A stretch of 64,000 bases of DNA. It comes from Branchinecta lynchi (Eukaryota; Arthropoda; Branchiopoda; Anostraca; Branchinectidae). Position 1 is the first letter of the stretch; each line of letters opens with the position of its first letter. The stretch covers positions 16,694,849 through 16,758,848 of the forward strand of contig JAKZAP010000001.1 of assembly GCA_023053575.1 (NCBI GenBank). The letters run 5' to 3'. Positions 46,410-57,195 of the stretch are shown in pieces. The notes beneath the pieces were generated by a model. That model worked only from the letters and a program-made list of their open reading frames with translations. It was not told where the DNA came from and did no database searches. Made by a program: the position numbers and the translations under genes.

Positions 46410-47294
46410 AATATGTCTCTGTGCTTTTTCGCTGCGAACGAGCAGAGGTTAGTAGCGTCGTGACACATCAGGTTTCGTTACCTATATGATTAGCCATGTC
46501 GCTGTGACGCCACCTTGAAGAAAAATAGAAGGTAAAGCTGATCGGTTCTCTAGACGCGCTAAAGAGCGTTCAGTGCGCCTCTTGCATTTTCTTTCTCTGT
46601 GATCAGCTACAGCGAAGACGGTAGTAGAGTAGAACGGTGAAGAGCTACGGTATAAATACCTCTAGGTCCTTTTTGTCGGGGTATTCATAGTCGCTGCATA
46701 GTACCAAGACAGAGGTTCTGTCTGATTATTTGTTCTTGCTAGAACTGGTTGCCACCAGCCGAATACATTTGATTTTTTTTTCTTTATATTTTTTTTTTTT
46801 TCATTCTCGATTGGATGTAAACAGCTGGTTACAGCAGTTTTTAACTGTAAACAACTGTTCACAACCTAATACAGTTGATTCAATTTTTTTTTGTTAATTT
46901 TCTTTTTACAGTTGGATGTAAACAACTGGTTCCGACTGTTTTTAACTGTAAACAATTGTTCACAGCTTAATACAGTTGATTCCAGTTGTTTTTTACAATG
47001 GTTTTTTTTTTATTTCTCTGTATCTAAAAAAATATTATATTTATTATTAAGATGTCTGTGTACTTTTTCGCTGCGAACGAGCGGTGGTAAGTAGCTTCGC
47101 GCCACATCACCTTTCTTTTACCTCTATAATTAGCTATGTCACTGTGACGCCGCCTTGAAGAAAAGTAGAAGGCAAAGCTGATTGGTTCTCTAGACGCGCT
47201 AAAGAGCGTTCAGCGCAGCGCACGGAGTGCGCCTCTTGCATTTTCTTTCTCTGCGATTAGGAACAGTGAAGACGGAAGTAGAGTAGAAGGGTAA
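46410..47294 (+). repeat. Direct duplication flanking a CAnnTG unit
   Basis: 46410-46672 and 47045-47294 are direct copies (TTTTTCGCTGCGAACGAGC, GTGACGC, TTGAAGAAAA, TAGACGCGCTAAAGAGCGTTCAG). CAnnTG DNA lies between them at 46810-47005. The first copy continues into GAGCTACGGTATAAATACCTCTA; the second is broken at 47294 and resumes at about 48548. Confidence 0.7.
46640..46665 (+). promoter_or_regulatory. TATAAATA-like box in the duplicated unit
   Basis: ACGGTATAAATACCTCTA, also at 48549 as ACGGCATAAATACCTCTA. It resembles a TATA box but no gene start is seen downstream. Confidence 0.3.
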
Positions 47295-48548
47295 CAAGAC
47301 CAAAGGTTTCGATGGGATCTCAAAAAGTCAATATTTGATCCAGACAATTGGGTCTTGTCTTGGCCAGACTCCTTGAACATTTTTACTATTAAAATTCAGA
47401 AACAGATTAAGGCCAAATAGCTAATCATCTGAGAAAACCAAGTTCAGATATGGATTCAGCATGTGTGTTTGTGTACCCCTATAAGTCATATCTGTTTTGA
47501 CGAAAACTTCCTGCCACTTCTGCCAATTTACCGGTTTCAGCCGCATTCCGGAACTACATGTCCGGTGAAAAAAGAAAGCTCAAAAACGAACTCAGCGTAT
47601 CGTCTTTCCCCAATATTGAACATCTAATCAACTTCAAATAAAAATTTAACTTACAACAAATGTTCCGCGGCTCCAGCCGGATTCCGATCGAACTATATGT
47701 CCGGATAAAAAATGATTTTCATTCACGGATTCAGCATCTCTTCTTACCCCTAAATTGAATATCTAGTCAACTACAAATAAAACTTTAACTTTTCCGGTTT
47801 TGGCTGGATTCCGGGCAAAGCACCTGACCGGGTAGAAAATTGTTTTCACAGAAGTGTACAGCATGTCTTCTTACCCCTAAATCAAACATGTAATCAACTC
47901 CAAATAAAACTTTTACTTTTAACAAACTTTCCGGTTGGGCCAGATTCCGGGCGAACTACGTGTCCGGAGAAAAATTGGTTTTAATCATCGTGTTCAGCAT
48001 GTCCTCTTACCTCTAATCCGAACATCTAATCAACTTCAAATAAAACTTTTACTTTGAACAGACTTTCCGGTTTTGGCTGGATTCCGGGCTAACTAATTAT
48101 CCGGCACAAAAATGGTTTTCACCGTCGTGTTCAGCATGTCTCCTTGCCCCTATATCGAACATCTAATCAACTTCAAATAAAACTTTTACTTTTAACAAAC
48201 CTTCCGATTTTGGCCGGATTCCGGACGAACTACTTGTCCGATGACAAAATAGTTTTCACCGTCGTGTTCAGCATGACTTCTTACCCCATAATCGACTATC
48301 ACAGTATCTGTTTAAAAATATTTCATTTGCCCCTTAATTTAAACCCCCTCCCCCACCCCTAAATGTAGAGCTACAGAGCCCATCTACGAACTTGACCTTA
48401 CTCTTGACCCAAAGAATCCTCACACCAAGTTAAATCAATATTTCTGATTCCCTTCGAGAGTTATAGTGCGCACAGACGGACGGACGGACAGACGGACAAC
48501 TTTGCGATGTCATAGGTATCCCGCCATTTACGTTTTGGGATCCCAAAA
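47295..48548 (-). mobile_element. CCGG-module element inserted into the duplication
   Basis: Runs from about AAGACCAAAGGTTTCGATGGGATC to ACGTTTTGGGATCCCAAAA. Contains about six ~130-bp modules (TTCCGG..., TCAACTTCAAATAAAACTTT..., ATCGAACATCTAATC...) in reverse orientation to 22240. It splits TAGAGTAGAAGGGTAA from GCTACGGCATAAATACC, which are contiguous in the paralogous copy at 46630-46660. Confidence 0.7.
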
Positions 48549-48579
48549 AGCTACGGCATAAATACCTCTATAGAGGTAT

Positions 48580-48830
48580 AAGCTGTTTCAGTTGTTAACG
48601 ACTGTTTACAACTGGTAACGACTGTTTACAGTTGAAATCGATTGTAAACAGCTGTTAACAGCCTAATACAGTTGATTTCAGTTGTGTTTTACAATTGTTT
48701 TTTTTTACAGTTGGATATAAACAACTGATTCCAACTGTTTTTAACTGTAAACAACTGTTTACAGCTTCATACAGTTGATTCCAGTTGTTTTTTTTAAATC
48801 TTCTTTTTATAGTTAGATAGTTCTAACTGG
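48580..48830 (+). repeat. CAnnTG repeat, right-hand remnant
   Basis: TTGTTAACGACTGTTTACAACTGG... through ACAGTTGATTCCAGTTG, homologous to 44870-45100, lying beyond the inserted element. Confidence 0.75.
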
Positions 48831-49620
48831 GTTTTTTTTGTTTGTTTTTTTCCTAAACCACTTCATTATTCGCCCGACCTTAAAAGATAAATAAAACAAT
48901 TTTAAATATTATTCGACCCCAGGCTGACTTTGAAAAATTGTTTGAATATACAAATTTTGTTTACAACCGTCGCGATTATATCGTCATTTTTGAAAGGACC
49001 AATTTTACAACTCTATTTAATTGTTTTTCGTCGGAAATTAATTATGCGATTCCTCGATTACAAATTCGGAGCTATAGTTAGTGTCGGGTACTGATACACT
49101 AGCCTATTAATTACAATTGAACGATGTGCAAATTGTGCAATTCCTTGTGATGTAATGTCGATGTAATATAATAATTTTTCAGTCACCGCATCGAAAACTT
49201 GCTCAGAGGCCAGAGCACAGTCCAATCAAACTCGACTGCTACGACGCTACGAGTTACTACCTCAGTTTCCAATGACTCATCGCGCTGTCGCACACAGGCG
49301 TCTCGTTTCGTGCGAGGGGCTGAATACTCGTGAAAGTTTCGTAAGGTTACAGTGTGTTAGCTTCGGCTAGCACTCGACCGAGGTCTATGCACAGCACAGT
49401 TGGTTCCTGGGCACACTGAGAATCCAGATTTGATCCAGAAGCGAGTTGTTTACAGTCATAATATATCGCGAGTATACTACCAACTCTCCGATTTGAATCT
49501 CCTAAAGACTAGACACCAAATTCAAGAATTGGTCTTGGAAGGAAAATTATTCAGTTTTGGGAATCCTAGAACGTTGGTGACGGGATACTTACGGCTTCGT
49601 AAAGGTATATAAGGTGTAAA
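48831..49620 (+). other. No recognisable content
   Basis: AT-rich stretch, then a slightly GC-richer piece at 49200-49400. No ORF or repeat family was recognised. Confidence 0.5.
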
Positions 49621-50860
49621 GGTGTATGTTCGTCCGTCCGTCCGTCTGTATGTTAAAACGATAACTCTCGAATGGGTTGACATATTGTTTTATTCAAGCT
49701 TGATCTATTCATTGGGTCAAAGTACAGGTCAAGTTTGTAGATGGGCTACGTGATAAAATCCCATATGAATCCATATCTGATATGTTTTCGGACAAGTGGT
49801 TTGGCCGCCGGAAACCTTAAATTTGTACAAGTGAATACATTTTTTCGAAATCGTTTATGTTGTCAAAATGGCTATGAAAAATACACTAATAATATCTATA
49901 ATTTGTATTATTTATATATATAAATAAAATTAATTTTGTGCTGTAGATATAGATAAAGAACATGCTGGACCGGACAATTCTATAGTTTTTTCAGGGGTGG
50001 CCCACTCCCGATTTTAGTGTACAACACGTGCCTGGTGCCCAGCCGATGCCGGCACCGTGTGACACCAGCCGGCACCGGTTGGCACTTCTTAGAAAATAAA
50101 AAATCAGCATCTTTAGAAGCGGAAATTGCCTAATTTATGGCGCTGGACAAATAGTTCGGCTGGAATCGGAAAGTTTGTTAAAAGTAAAAGTTTTATTTAA
50201 AGTTGATTAGATGTTCGATTTACGGGTAAGAAGGCATACTGAGCACTTATATGAAACTCGTTTCCTACGCGGACAAGTAGTTCGCCCAGAATTCCCAAAC
50301 CGGAAAATTTGCTAAAAGCAGAAGTTGTATTTGTAGTTGATTATATGTCCGATTTAGGGGTAAGAAGAGATGCTGAATCCTATTTTTTTTAAGCCGGACA
50401 TATAGTTCTTCCGGAAACTGGCTAAAACCGGAAAATTTGTTATTAATTAAATCTTCATTTGAAGTGGATTAGATGTTGGATATAAGGATAAGGAGATACA
50501 CTGAATTCGTTCTAGCTTTATTTTTTCGCCGGAAAAGTGTCCGTCTGTCTGTGAGCACGATAACTCTCTAAGGGAACAAGGTATTTGGATGAAACTTGCT
50601 GTGAGGATTCTTTAGGTCGAGGGACAGGTCGAGTTCGTAGATGAGTTCTGTAGCTCCCGAACGGCGGATATCCAAGCTGAATTTAAACTCAGTTTATCGG
50701 TTCCCTTAACTGGCCTTACTGATTGTATCGGACGTACTGCCAGACCTCATTTGGTTTCCTGGTTCCCCCTATGTCTTGATCTGTTTCTAGATTTTTAAAG
50801 TAATAACATCTAATTGTCTGGATCAAATATTAAATTTTTGGGATCCCATCCCATCGTCTT
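49620..50860 (+). repeat. CCGG modules with GTCCGTCCGTCTGT edge
   Basis: Starts GTTCGTCCGTCCGTCCGTCTGT, has modules of GGACAAGTAGTTCGCC...AACCGG and ATGCTGAAT, and ends near ATTTTTGGGATCCCATC at about 50835. Same family as 22240 and 47295. Confidence 0.55.
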
Positions 50861-50889
50861 GTCGCATTACATTACGTAGCTCAACTATT

Positions 50890-53010
50890 GGGCGATATTT
50901 TGATTTCGCGATATATCGATCTTTTCTATTTCGATGTTCGGCGTATTTTTCGGAAACAATGCAATACTGGAAAAAAAAAACTCGCGATCTACAATAGCTT
51001 GATACATCAAATAATTAGAACACAGTATTTAGAAAAAGAAGTGAAGATTTCCAGATATTCTTTTCAATATCGATATCTAGTTTGCGATATTTCCGGTATA
51101 TCGATGTCACCCTGATGTCACCCAACAGTGCACCATTTTGGCCTCTCTGGATAAGAAAAAAATAGGATTTACAGCACAGGTAAGCTAATGCTTCTTTGCA
51201 CACAAATAATTTTTCCACACTTTAAGAGAGTGTTTCAGACGCATTGTGAAATCAGGTTCTTTCTGCTTGTCTTACATTACTTAGGCTACTTTAGTTTAGG
51301 CCACAGGAGGGGTATCCAACCTCGTTTTTACAGTATGTTGTTTTTATTCAGTTTGAAAAAGTCTTCAAAGCACAGTAGGCAGACAGTAGGTGCTATATAG
51401 CTAAGATGTTACAGTTCTGTGCAAGCCTGTACCCTGCCTGTACCTGGCTGGAAAAGCTGAAACAGACACTACAGAACAGACACTACAGAACAGTTAGTAC
51501 AGTACTAAATGAGTAGTTTCAGTTTGGTCTTTTCTATCTTCAGTTATTGTTTGCACCAGGTTTGCACTACATTGTCTCTGTAGCCTATTGTGTAGACTAC
51601 GGGCATTTGTTAGGATCGAGTTTTCAGTGATTTTCGTGTTCCTGATTAACATTCTTTGATTCTGCTCTGATTTTCCGACAGGATTAGACAAAATCAGAAA
51701 TAAATACCTCTTTCAGGAAGGGTATCCGACCCAAAACCTAGTTTCAGCGTTTTAGAAATTTTTTCCCTTCAGAAAGATACGAGGTAAAAAACAAATAGAA
51801 GTATCGTAGTCTATAAGTTAGCTAATCTGTGGCTTGAGATTGTAAGTGAAATTCCTGTTCAGCATTAATAATTGAAAGTACCGTATTTTGAATTTCCCTG
51901 AGCTCAAATTACTTTTTGAGATTTACAGGAGGGATAGCCGATGTCAGTTAAACAAATAATGTCAGAAAGAAATGTCTCAGAAGTCCTAATTATATCATAG
52001 GCCATTAGGTTCTGTTTCTCTAGCAGTTGGGACTGCAGTACTGCACACACAAACACTGAGTCAACTTTTGAGGGTTTTGAAAGGGCAGTTGGTTTACTGT
52101 TGTTTTGGTACCTTAAAAGTTTTTAGTAGCCTAGCTCTTTATATGCGATCTAAAATGATGCTTGAGGTAGGTTTGTAAAATAACTGGTTTCCAGATGCAG
52201 ATTGAATTCCAATGGAACAGTCAGATTGTTGGCTTCCGTTCAAACCTTTGTTTTACGCAATGGTTTACTTTTTAGAATGTCAACAAAGCAAGTACTTGTA
52301 TTGAACTAGCACACCTTAATCAGGCTAAATTTAGCTTGTCCTAGTGTATAGCCATATAAATAAACATGGAAATTTGTGGTTTGGGTATACCAAGCTTTCA
52401 GAAAAGACCCAAATGCTGAGAAGCGCAAATGTGTTCTTTTGCCAAGCCAAATCGACTATCATGCTGTTGTGATTTAGAACTTGGTGTTCAAGAAATTCAG
52501 AGAAATAGGAAGTTGTCTTGCAATAGAGGAACCTGATGAATTAATTTTGAAAAAATTCAGTTGAGAATATTATAATCCATTTATAGTATAGCCTATTTGC
52601 CAAACTGTCAGAAGCTTGGATAACAGATAACGTATATGCATCCTTCTGTTCAATTTCGTCATAATGTAGTCTATCTATTGTGACCCTTTTAATTTTGACC
52701 ATTTTTGTGACATATAACATTCAAAAGGGCCATAAAGAAATTTGTCTCTAAACTTAAGAATTTAAAGGGTCGTAACAGAAATATCTGGCATAACTGTTGA
52801 CACAATGTTTTGCAACCATGTGTTCTCTGTTAACAAACTTCTGACAGTATGGCAATAAGGGCCTGTATATCCAAATCAGCAGTATTTGACTTCATAGTTT
52901 CGGGTTGGAGGGTCCAGGCTGTTCAGTCCTCTCTCCCTGGCTTCTTCAAGCCTCTCACTGTTTTTTTTTTACAGACTAATAAAACTGACCACATATGTTC
53001 ATGAGACATA
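50890..53010 (+). other. Mostly unique intergenic DNA
   Basis: 50890-51110 is rich in ATATCGAT words (CGCGATATATCGATC ... GGTATATCGATGTCACC) and may be a small inverted-end element. The rest to 53010 shows no domain, RNA or repeat I can name. Confidence 0.4.
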
Positions 53011-53018
53011 TTTGATGG

Positions 53019-53190
53019 TGCAAAACGGATACGTCAGCTGAATTTTATTTGAGCTATATTTCGGCCCTTCTTGACAAGGAGAGCCAAGAAGGGCCGAAAT
53101 ATAGCTCCAATAAAATTCAGCTTATGTATCCGTTTTGCACCATCAAATATGATTCGCAGTCAGCTTGGGCTGAAGGAATATTTATTTGTT
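53019..53190 (+). repeat. GGCCGAAATAT foldback, full copy
   Basis: CAAAACGGATACGTCAGCTGAATTTTAT...TATTTCGGCCCTTCTTG pairs with CAAGAAGGGCCGAAATATAGC...GTATCCGTTTTG around a short spacer, followed by CATCAAATATGATTCGCAGTCAGC. The copy at 6424-6690 has the same plan with a longer centre. Confidence 0.75.
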
Positions 53191-53450
53191 TATGAGACTC
53201 TTCAAGGACCATCACATCCACTGATTTTTGTATATTTTTTCAGATGAAGCCTTCTAAATTGACGTCGAAAGTGGGATTCTTGTCTGAGGCAAGACAAAAT
53301 AATGAATAACTTAGTTTAGTGCATGCAGCACACAGGCTATCTAGTTCAGTTTCAACATGCTGAAACAGCCAGTTGGTCCTGTAGCACCGGATCCAGAGAC
53401 ACTGTGACTGAATAGACTTTCACTCAAGTAACAGTGCAATACATGTGCAG

Positions 53451-53572
53451 ACCTAGTTCTGGATAGAAAGAGGCTAGAAAAGAACAAACGCAGACTATCC
53501 CAAGAAAACCCCTTGCTGCCTCTTGAACTACGCAAGAAAGATGTATACTATACAATGGTCATGCCTTTCTGG
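53451..53572 (+). CDS. Candidate host exon, gene unknown
   Basis: Possible acceptor ATGTGCAG, 40 open codons (KRLEKNKRRLSQENPLLPL, then RKKDVYYTMVMPFW) and a good donor GTAAGT directly after TGG. The charged-then-hydrophobic pattern looks protein-like and is not part of any visible repeat. No neighbouring exon could be joined in frame. It may be a real internal exon, a relic, or chance. Confidence 0.3.
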
Positions 53573-53697
53573 GTAAGTAGCATATTTAACACACTAGTTA
53601 GGACCCTATGTGCAGGATGCCTTTGACCATAGAGAGACGAATCTCTCTCTCAAAGGATTTTAGGCTATCTCTGCTGACTTAGCGTGAGGGTACTTTA

Positions 53698-54194
53698 AGC
53701 GTGTTCCACCCCTCTAACAGTAATTACTATCAGCTACTATTTCCGTTCCAGCCTGACGAAAATTTACTACGCCCGTATCCAGGAATTTATTTCGGGGGTG
53801 GGGGGGGGTCGCCTTTCGGGGGGGGGGGGGGGTTTCGCCTGCGGGTCGGACCAAAAAGTACAAAAAAGACATAAATAAGAGGGAAAAGCCTGTAAAATGA
53901 TGATTTTCGTATGTTTCGGGGGGGGGGGGGGCAACCCCCTAACCCACCCTGGATACGGCCTTGACGCCGAGCGTTCCAACCTTCTCGAAATAGTAACTTA
54001 TTTGCTTACCACGCTTGGTTGCGTAGTAAACGTGGTGACTACGGATTTCTGTATCGTGATTGGCTGGATAACCCCGTGGAGTGGTATTTTACCGAAAATA
54101 AAAAATGCGTTCCACCCTTGAAGCTTGACGTCAAGAAGCCAAAATTTGTGACGTCGTGCGTAGTAACTACGGTAAGTAGGATGGAACACGCTCT
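53698..54194 (-). mobile_element. AGAGCG-type MITE, copy 2, interrupted
   Basis: Ends AAGCGTGTTCC and GGAACACGCTCT. The interior aligns with the reverse complement of 20339-20621 (AACCTTCTCGAAATAGTAACT, GTGATTGG, TTTGTGACGTC). Split by the CCGTATCCAGG element at 53773-53958. Confidence 0.75.
53773..53958 (-). mobile_element. CCGTATCCAGG MITE, copy B, nested
   Basis: CCGTATCCAGGAATTTATTTCG...CCTGGATACGG, inverted relative to 40062-40240. ACGCC occurs on both outer sides (CTACGCC and GACGCC), a possible short target duplication. Confidence 0.75.
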
Positions 54195-54700
54195 TTTGGG
54201 TCAGAGAAGAATCCCCATTGGCAGAAGTAAATATAATTTTGAAGGTGTGTGTGGGGGGGGGGGTGTAGGTAGCGCTAAGCTGTGCCTTCGTGTAGCAGAT
54301 ATTGGGAATTGCAGGATCATCAGTAGCTGTGAACCTCTTTGATTAACCAGAGTTTTTGGCGTGCGTAGTTGGGTTCCAGCTAGTTCGTTTATTTTTTTCA
54401 AGCAAAAAAAAAGCCTGAACAAACGCTTTGACCTTTAGACCATTTATTTCTGTTGCTTATTTATTTATTTACTTACATAATATCAAACTTATTAGGATGC
54501 CAACACTCTATTGTGGTACTTTATTCAAGCTTGGTGTGATGATTCTTAGGGTCATATTGCAAGACACGATTCAGATGGGCACCGGAGCCGTATTTTTAGG
54601 GGAGGATAAGGGAGATTAAAATTCTAGTAATGCGAAGGTTTGCGCTTCTTTATTAGCCAAACGTGTGTTTTTGCGTGGAAGTTGTGAAACGAGAGGGTTC
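54195..54700 (+). other. Low-content DNA up to the assembly gap
   Basis: Contains a G-run at 54252 and a TTATTTATTTATTTAC stretch near 54460. No gene. Sequence quality of the flank cannot be judged. Confidence 0.4.
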
Positions 54701-54800
54701 NNNNNNNNNNNNNNNNNNNNNNNNNNNNNNNNNNNNNNNNNNNNNNNNNNNNNNNNNNNNNNNNNNNNNNNNNNNNNNNNNNNNNNNNNNNNNNNNNNNN
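54701..54800. other. Assembly gap, 100 N
   Basis: Exactly 100 Ns, a conventional placeholder for a gap of unknown size. Base composition and gene organisation change completely across it: GC-mixed, repeat-laden DNA on the left, AT-rich dense minus-strand coding on the right. Confidence 0.99.
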
Positions 54801-55056
54801 GGATATAAGGCGAGTAGTTATATAAAGGGGGTTCTAGCTCACCATCCCCCCAATTTCAAAACCCCATTTTAACATCAATTTCTTAAATTTTAACATCCTT
54901 TTTACCAAATTATCCCCTTTTTTAAGAACATTTTTATTTTCTTACTTCCAAAATAAAGGATACAAGAAATGAGAATATTACCCTTTACTACATATAAAAT
55001 ACTACAATATACTACTACTTCTTTTTTTTTACATTTTTCATTTTTTTATTCAAATA
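54801..55056 (-). other. Polinton left non-coding end
   Basis: About 250 bp of AT-rich DNA downstream of the last gene, starting GGATATAAGGCGAGTAG next to the gap and containing TTATATAAAGGGGG and a CCATCCCCCC run. It may belong to the terminal inverted repeat, but the partner end is not available for comparison. Confidence 0.4.
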
Positions 55057-55365
55057 TTACTGAGTAAACAGTTCTAAATCCACATATGTTTCTTTGTTCT
55101 TGTTTTCGCGTACAATCGGTTGCAAAACTAGATTTTTCTTTAAAAGTAATTCGTTAGCAATGGCATTATATTTCTGTGTTATAAACAAATCACAGGGTTT
55201 GTCATTATGATTAATAACTACAACCAACTTATCACCATATTTTGTCTTAGCAATTCTCATTTTAACAATAGTATATTTCAATCCAAGAACTAGTTCTTCT
55301 TTCCTGATTGTCTCATTGTATTTATTCATTCTGATTGTATTCAAGACTTCCTTTGCGGACTCCAT
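55057..55365 (-). CDS. Small Polinton protein, possibly OB-fold
   Basis: 102 aa, last gene of the cassette. A charged N-terminal helix (~1-25) is followed by alternating beta-type segments (LGLKYTIVKMRIAKTKYGDK, then LVVVI) and a basic C-terminal half ending DLELFTQ. The KYTI...KTKYG-(hydrophobic)5 pattern is reminiscent of small OB-fold-like proteins encoded by Polintons and might mean single-stranded nucleic acid binding; this is inference only. The start carries the shared ATAAATG box (CCCCTAATAAATGG). It lies 37 bp after the major capsid-like gene. No transmembrane segment. Confidence 0.65.
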   Translation of the reverse strand: MESAKEVLNTIRMNKYNETIRKEELVLGLKYTIVKMRIAKTKYGDKLVVVINHNDKPCDLFITQKYNAIANELLLKKNLVLQPIVRENKNKETYVDLELFTQ

Positions 55366-55402
55366 TTATTAGGGGATGATTTTATTAAATAAAAATCCAG
55401 AC

Positions 55403-56776
55403 TCACAAACTCACATACATATTTTTGTTAATAATACCTAATGTAGCTTTTCTTTCATAATATATAACACAGTAAACATTATATGGTACGGGTTGATTAT
55501 CTTTCAACGTTAAACTTATTTCAATATCAGCAGTTGTTCCATTATAAATATTTGACTCGTGTTTGGAAACATCGAAACAGAATAGTGGATATACTTCTTT
55601 AAATTCTTCTATACTAACAACACTACCAGTATCAAATGCTAATTGTTTATAACCCAAATGTATGAACCTATTGTAAAGATTTGAGTATTTACATTTGTCA
55701 TCGCTAAAATCACATTTAAGTGGTTCTTCGGGATATTTATCCCCATTAATTCTAAGTTCTATGTCTGTTAAATTCATATGATCAAACACCATATTATTCA
55801 TTAATTGATTGTTATGCTTTTCATTTTTCTGTAGCATCACAACTACTTTTGTTGGATTGTTTCTCTCAGATATAACTTTCCAAGTGTGTTCCTTATTTTG
55901 ACTAACATCGCTTTTATAAGTATTACATGCTTCCCACATCAGATTATGCTTTTTATCCTTAGCAAGACCCTTTTCTAATTCACTCATCATTTCGATACTA
56001 GGAGCTACAATAGGGATCTTCCAGGATAAATACTCGATTACTACTTTGAAATTAGTATTTCCATTTCTTATAATCATGTTGTTATCATCATTTCTTCTTA
56101 GAAATAATTTATGCGATGCACCTCTGAAGAATCGTTTGTTTCCTTTCAGAAATCCAAACAATTCTGATAATGGTAAATACATATTTACTAATTTACTGCT
56201 CTTTGTTCTGTTGTATCTTTTTTCAAATCCTTTATTATAATTATTATTATTTCTCAAACTGACTGTTCCACCCCCTGCTGCAGCCCCTGCAGCCCCTGCT
56301 ACTACTGGAGTTGCAGTAAACGAAGCAATAACAGGATTAATTTCTTTTCCTTGATTATAATCCTTATACCAGAAATGATTTCTTGCTGCACTTCTAGAAT
56401 AATCATCAGAGTATTCAATCAACTTTGTAACGGTAGTTGTAATACCAACATGATTAATTTTTTCAACCGATTCATCGTTTATTACATACTCAGCGGTACT
56501 GAATAAATTAAATCCATTATTCGTTAAAGTAGCAACATCGGTTGCAGCTATAGGAGTCCCATCTTGGTTTACTATTCTTACACTGACATCAAGATAACTT
56601 TCACTTGGATAAAACCAAGAATCTAATTTCTTTGTTACGAATTCAAACTCTGATTTATTAGATACATTCACATCTGTTTCTCGAATTTCTTTAAATTCAT
56701 ATTTAACCACTGTTTCATCCACAAGCGGTTCATCAAATATGTTCCATTGCGGACTGATAACTTTATTTACTGCCAT
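55403..56776 (-). CDS. MCP: Major capsid-like protein (double jelly-roll inferred)
   Basis: 457 aa, the size and position expected for the Polinton major capsid protein, which builds the icosahedral shell. Features: N-terminal beta-rich region with YPSESYLDVSVRI (~57-69) and LFSTAEYVINDESVEKI (~91-107); a flexible Gly/Ala loop (~160-170); and LPLSELFGFLKG (~201-212) shortly before SHKLFLRR, the arrangement I associate with Polinton capsid proteins. The C-terminal half is beta-rich and ends IYYERKATLGIINKN. The double jelly-roll fold is inferred from this pattern and context, not seen directly. Start box: TCTTATATAAATGG. Intact frame. Confidence 0.78.
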   Translation of the reverse strand: MAVNKVISPQWNIFDEPLVDETVVKYEFKEIRETDVNVSNKSEFEFVTKKLDSWFYPSESYLDVSVRIVNQDGTPIAATDVATLTNNGFNLFSTAEYVINDESVEKINHVGITTTVTKLIEYSDDYSRSAARNHFWYKDYNQGKEINPVIASFTATPVVAGAAGAAAGGGTVSLRNNNNYNKGFEKRYNRTKSSKLVNMYLPLSELFGFLKGNKRFFRGASHKLFLRRNDDNNMIIRNGNTNFKVVIEYLSWKIPIVAPSIEMMSELEKGLAKDKKHNLMWEACNTYKSDVSQNKEHTWKVISERNNPTKVVVMLQKNEKHNNQLMNNMVFDHMNLTDIELRINGDKYPEEPLKCDFSDDKCKYSNLYNRFIHLGYKQLAFDTGSVVSIEEFKEVYPLFCFDVSKHESNIYNGTTADIEISLTLKDNQPVPYNVYCVIYYERKATLGIINKNMYVSL

Positions 56777-56806
56777 TTATATAAGAAAGAAATTATTAAA
56801 TAAAAC

Positions 56807-57163
56807 TTATTTCAGAATCTTTAATCCATTGCCAGTCATTAACGTTTTGATCAAGTCCTGACTTCTTTGATTTAAAATCCTTTTATTTGTACCGATAAGA
56901 TCCTTCATCGATTTTTTGTTTCCAATTACATCAATGAGTTCCTTCTTGTTTACATCGATCAGATCTTTCCCATATTCTATTGCTCTGTTTTTCAACAACT
57001 CAAATCTCGGTTTAATAATATTATTATACATTGACATAGCCCCATCTTTTATTTGTTTTGCTGACGTTTGAAATAACTGGGAATTAACAATGTTTTTGAA
57101 TACACTACCGATTCCACTTCCATACTGCTTTTTATAAAGTAATCGCTTATTATTAATCAACAT
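56807..57163 (-). CDS. Small basic pVI-like virion protein
   Basis: 118 aa, basic. Its N terminus KKQYGSGIGSVF resembles adenovirus pVI-type precursors: a short leader followed by an amphipathic segment. QYGSG at residues 13-17 fits the extended adenain cleavage pattern (M/I/L/N/Q)xGx-G, so the encoded protease could remove ~16 residues. The remainder is helical and Lys-rich (KKELIDVIGNKKSMKDLIG). It lies between penton-like and major capsid-like genes. Role as a membrane-active or core protein is inference. Start box ACCTATAAATG. Confidence 0.6.
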   Translation of the reverse strand: MLINNKRLLYKKQYGSGIGSVFKNIVNSQLFQTSAKQIKDGAMSMYNNIIKPRFELLKNRAIEYGKDLIDVNKKELIDVIGNKKSMKDLIGTNKRILNQRSQDLIKTLMTGNGLKILK

Positions 57164-57195
57164 TTATAGGTAAATAATTTTATTTCACTAATCCT

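Noticed and set aside
54663..54872. Open frame running through the N gap
   Set aside because: The Ns translate as unknown residues and create an artificial frame.
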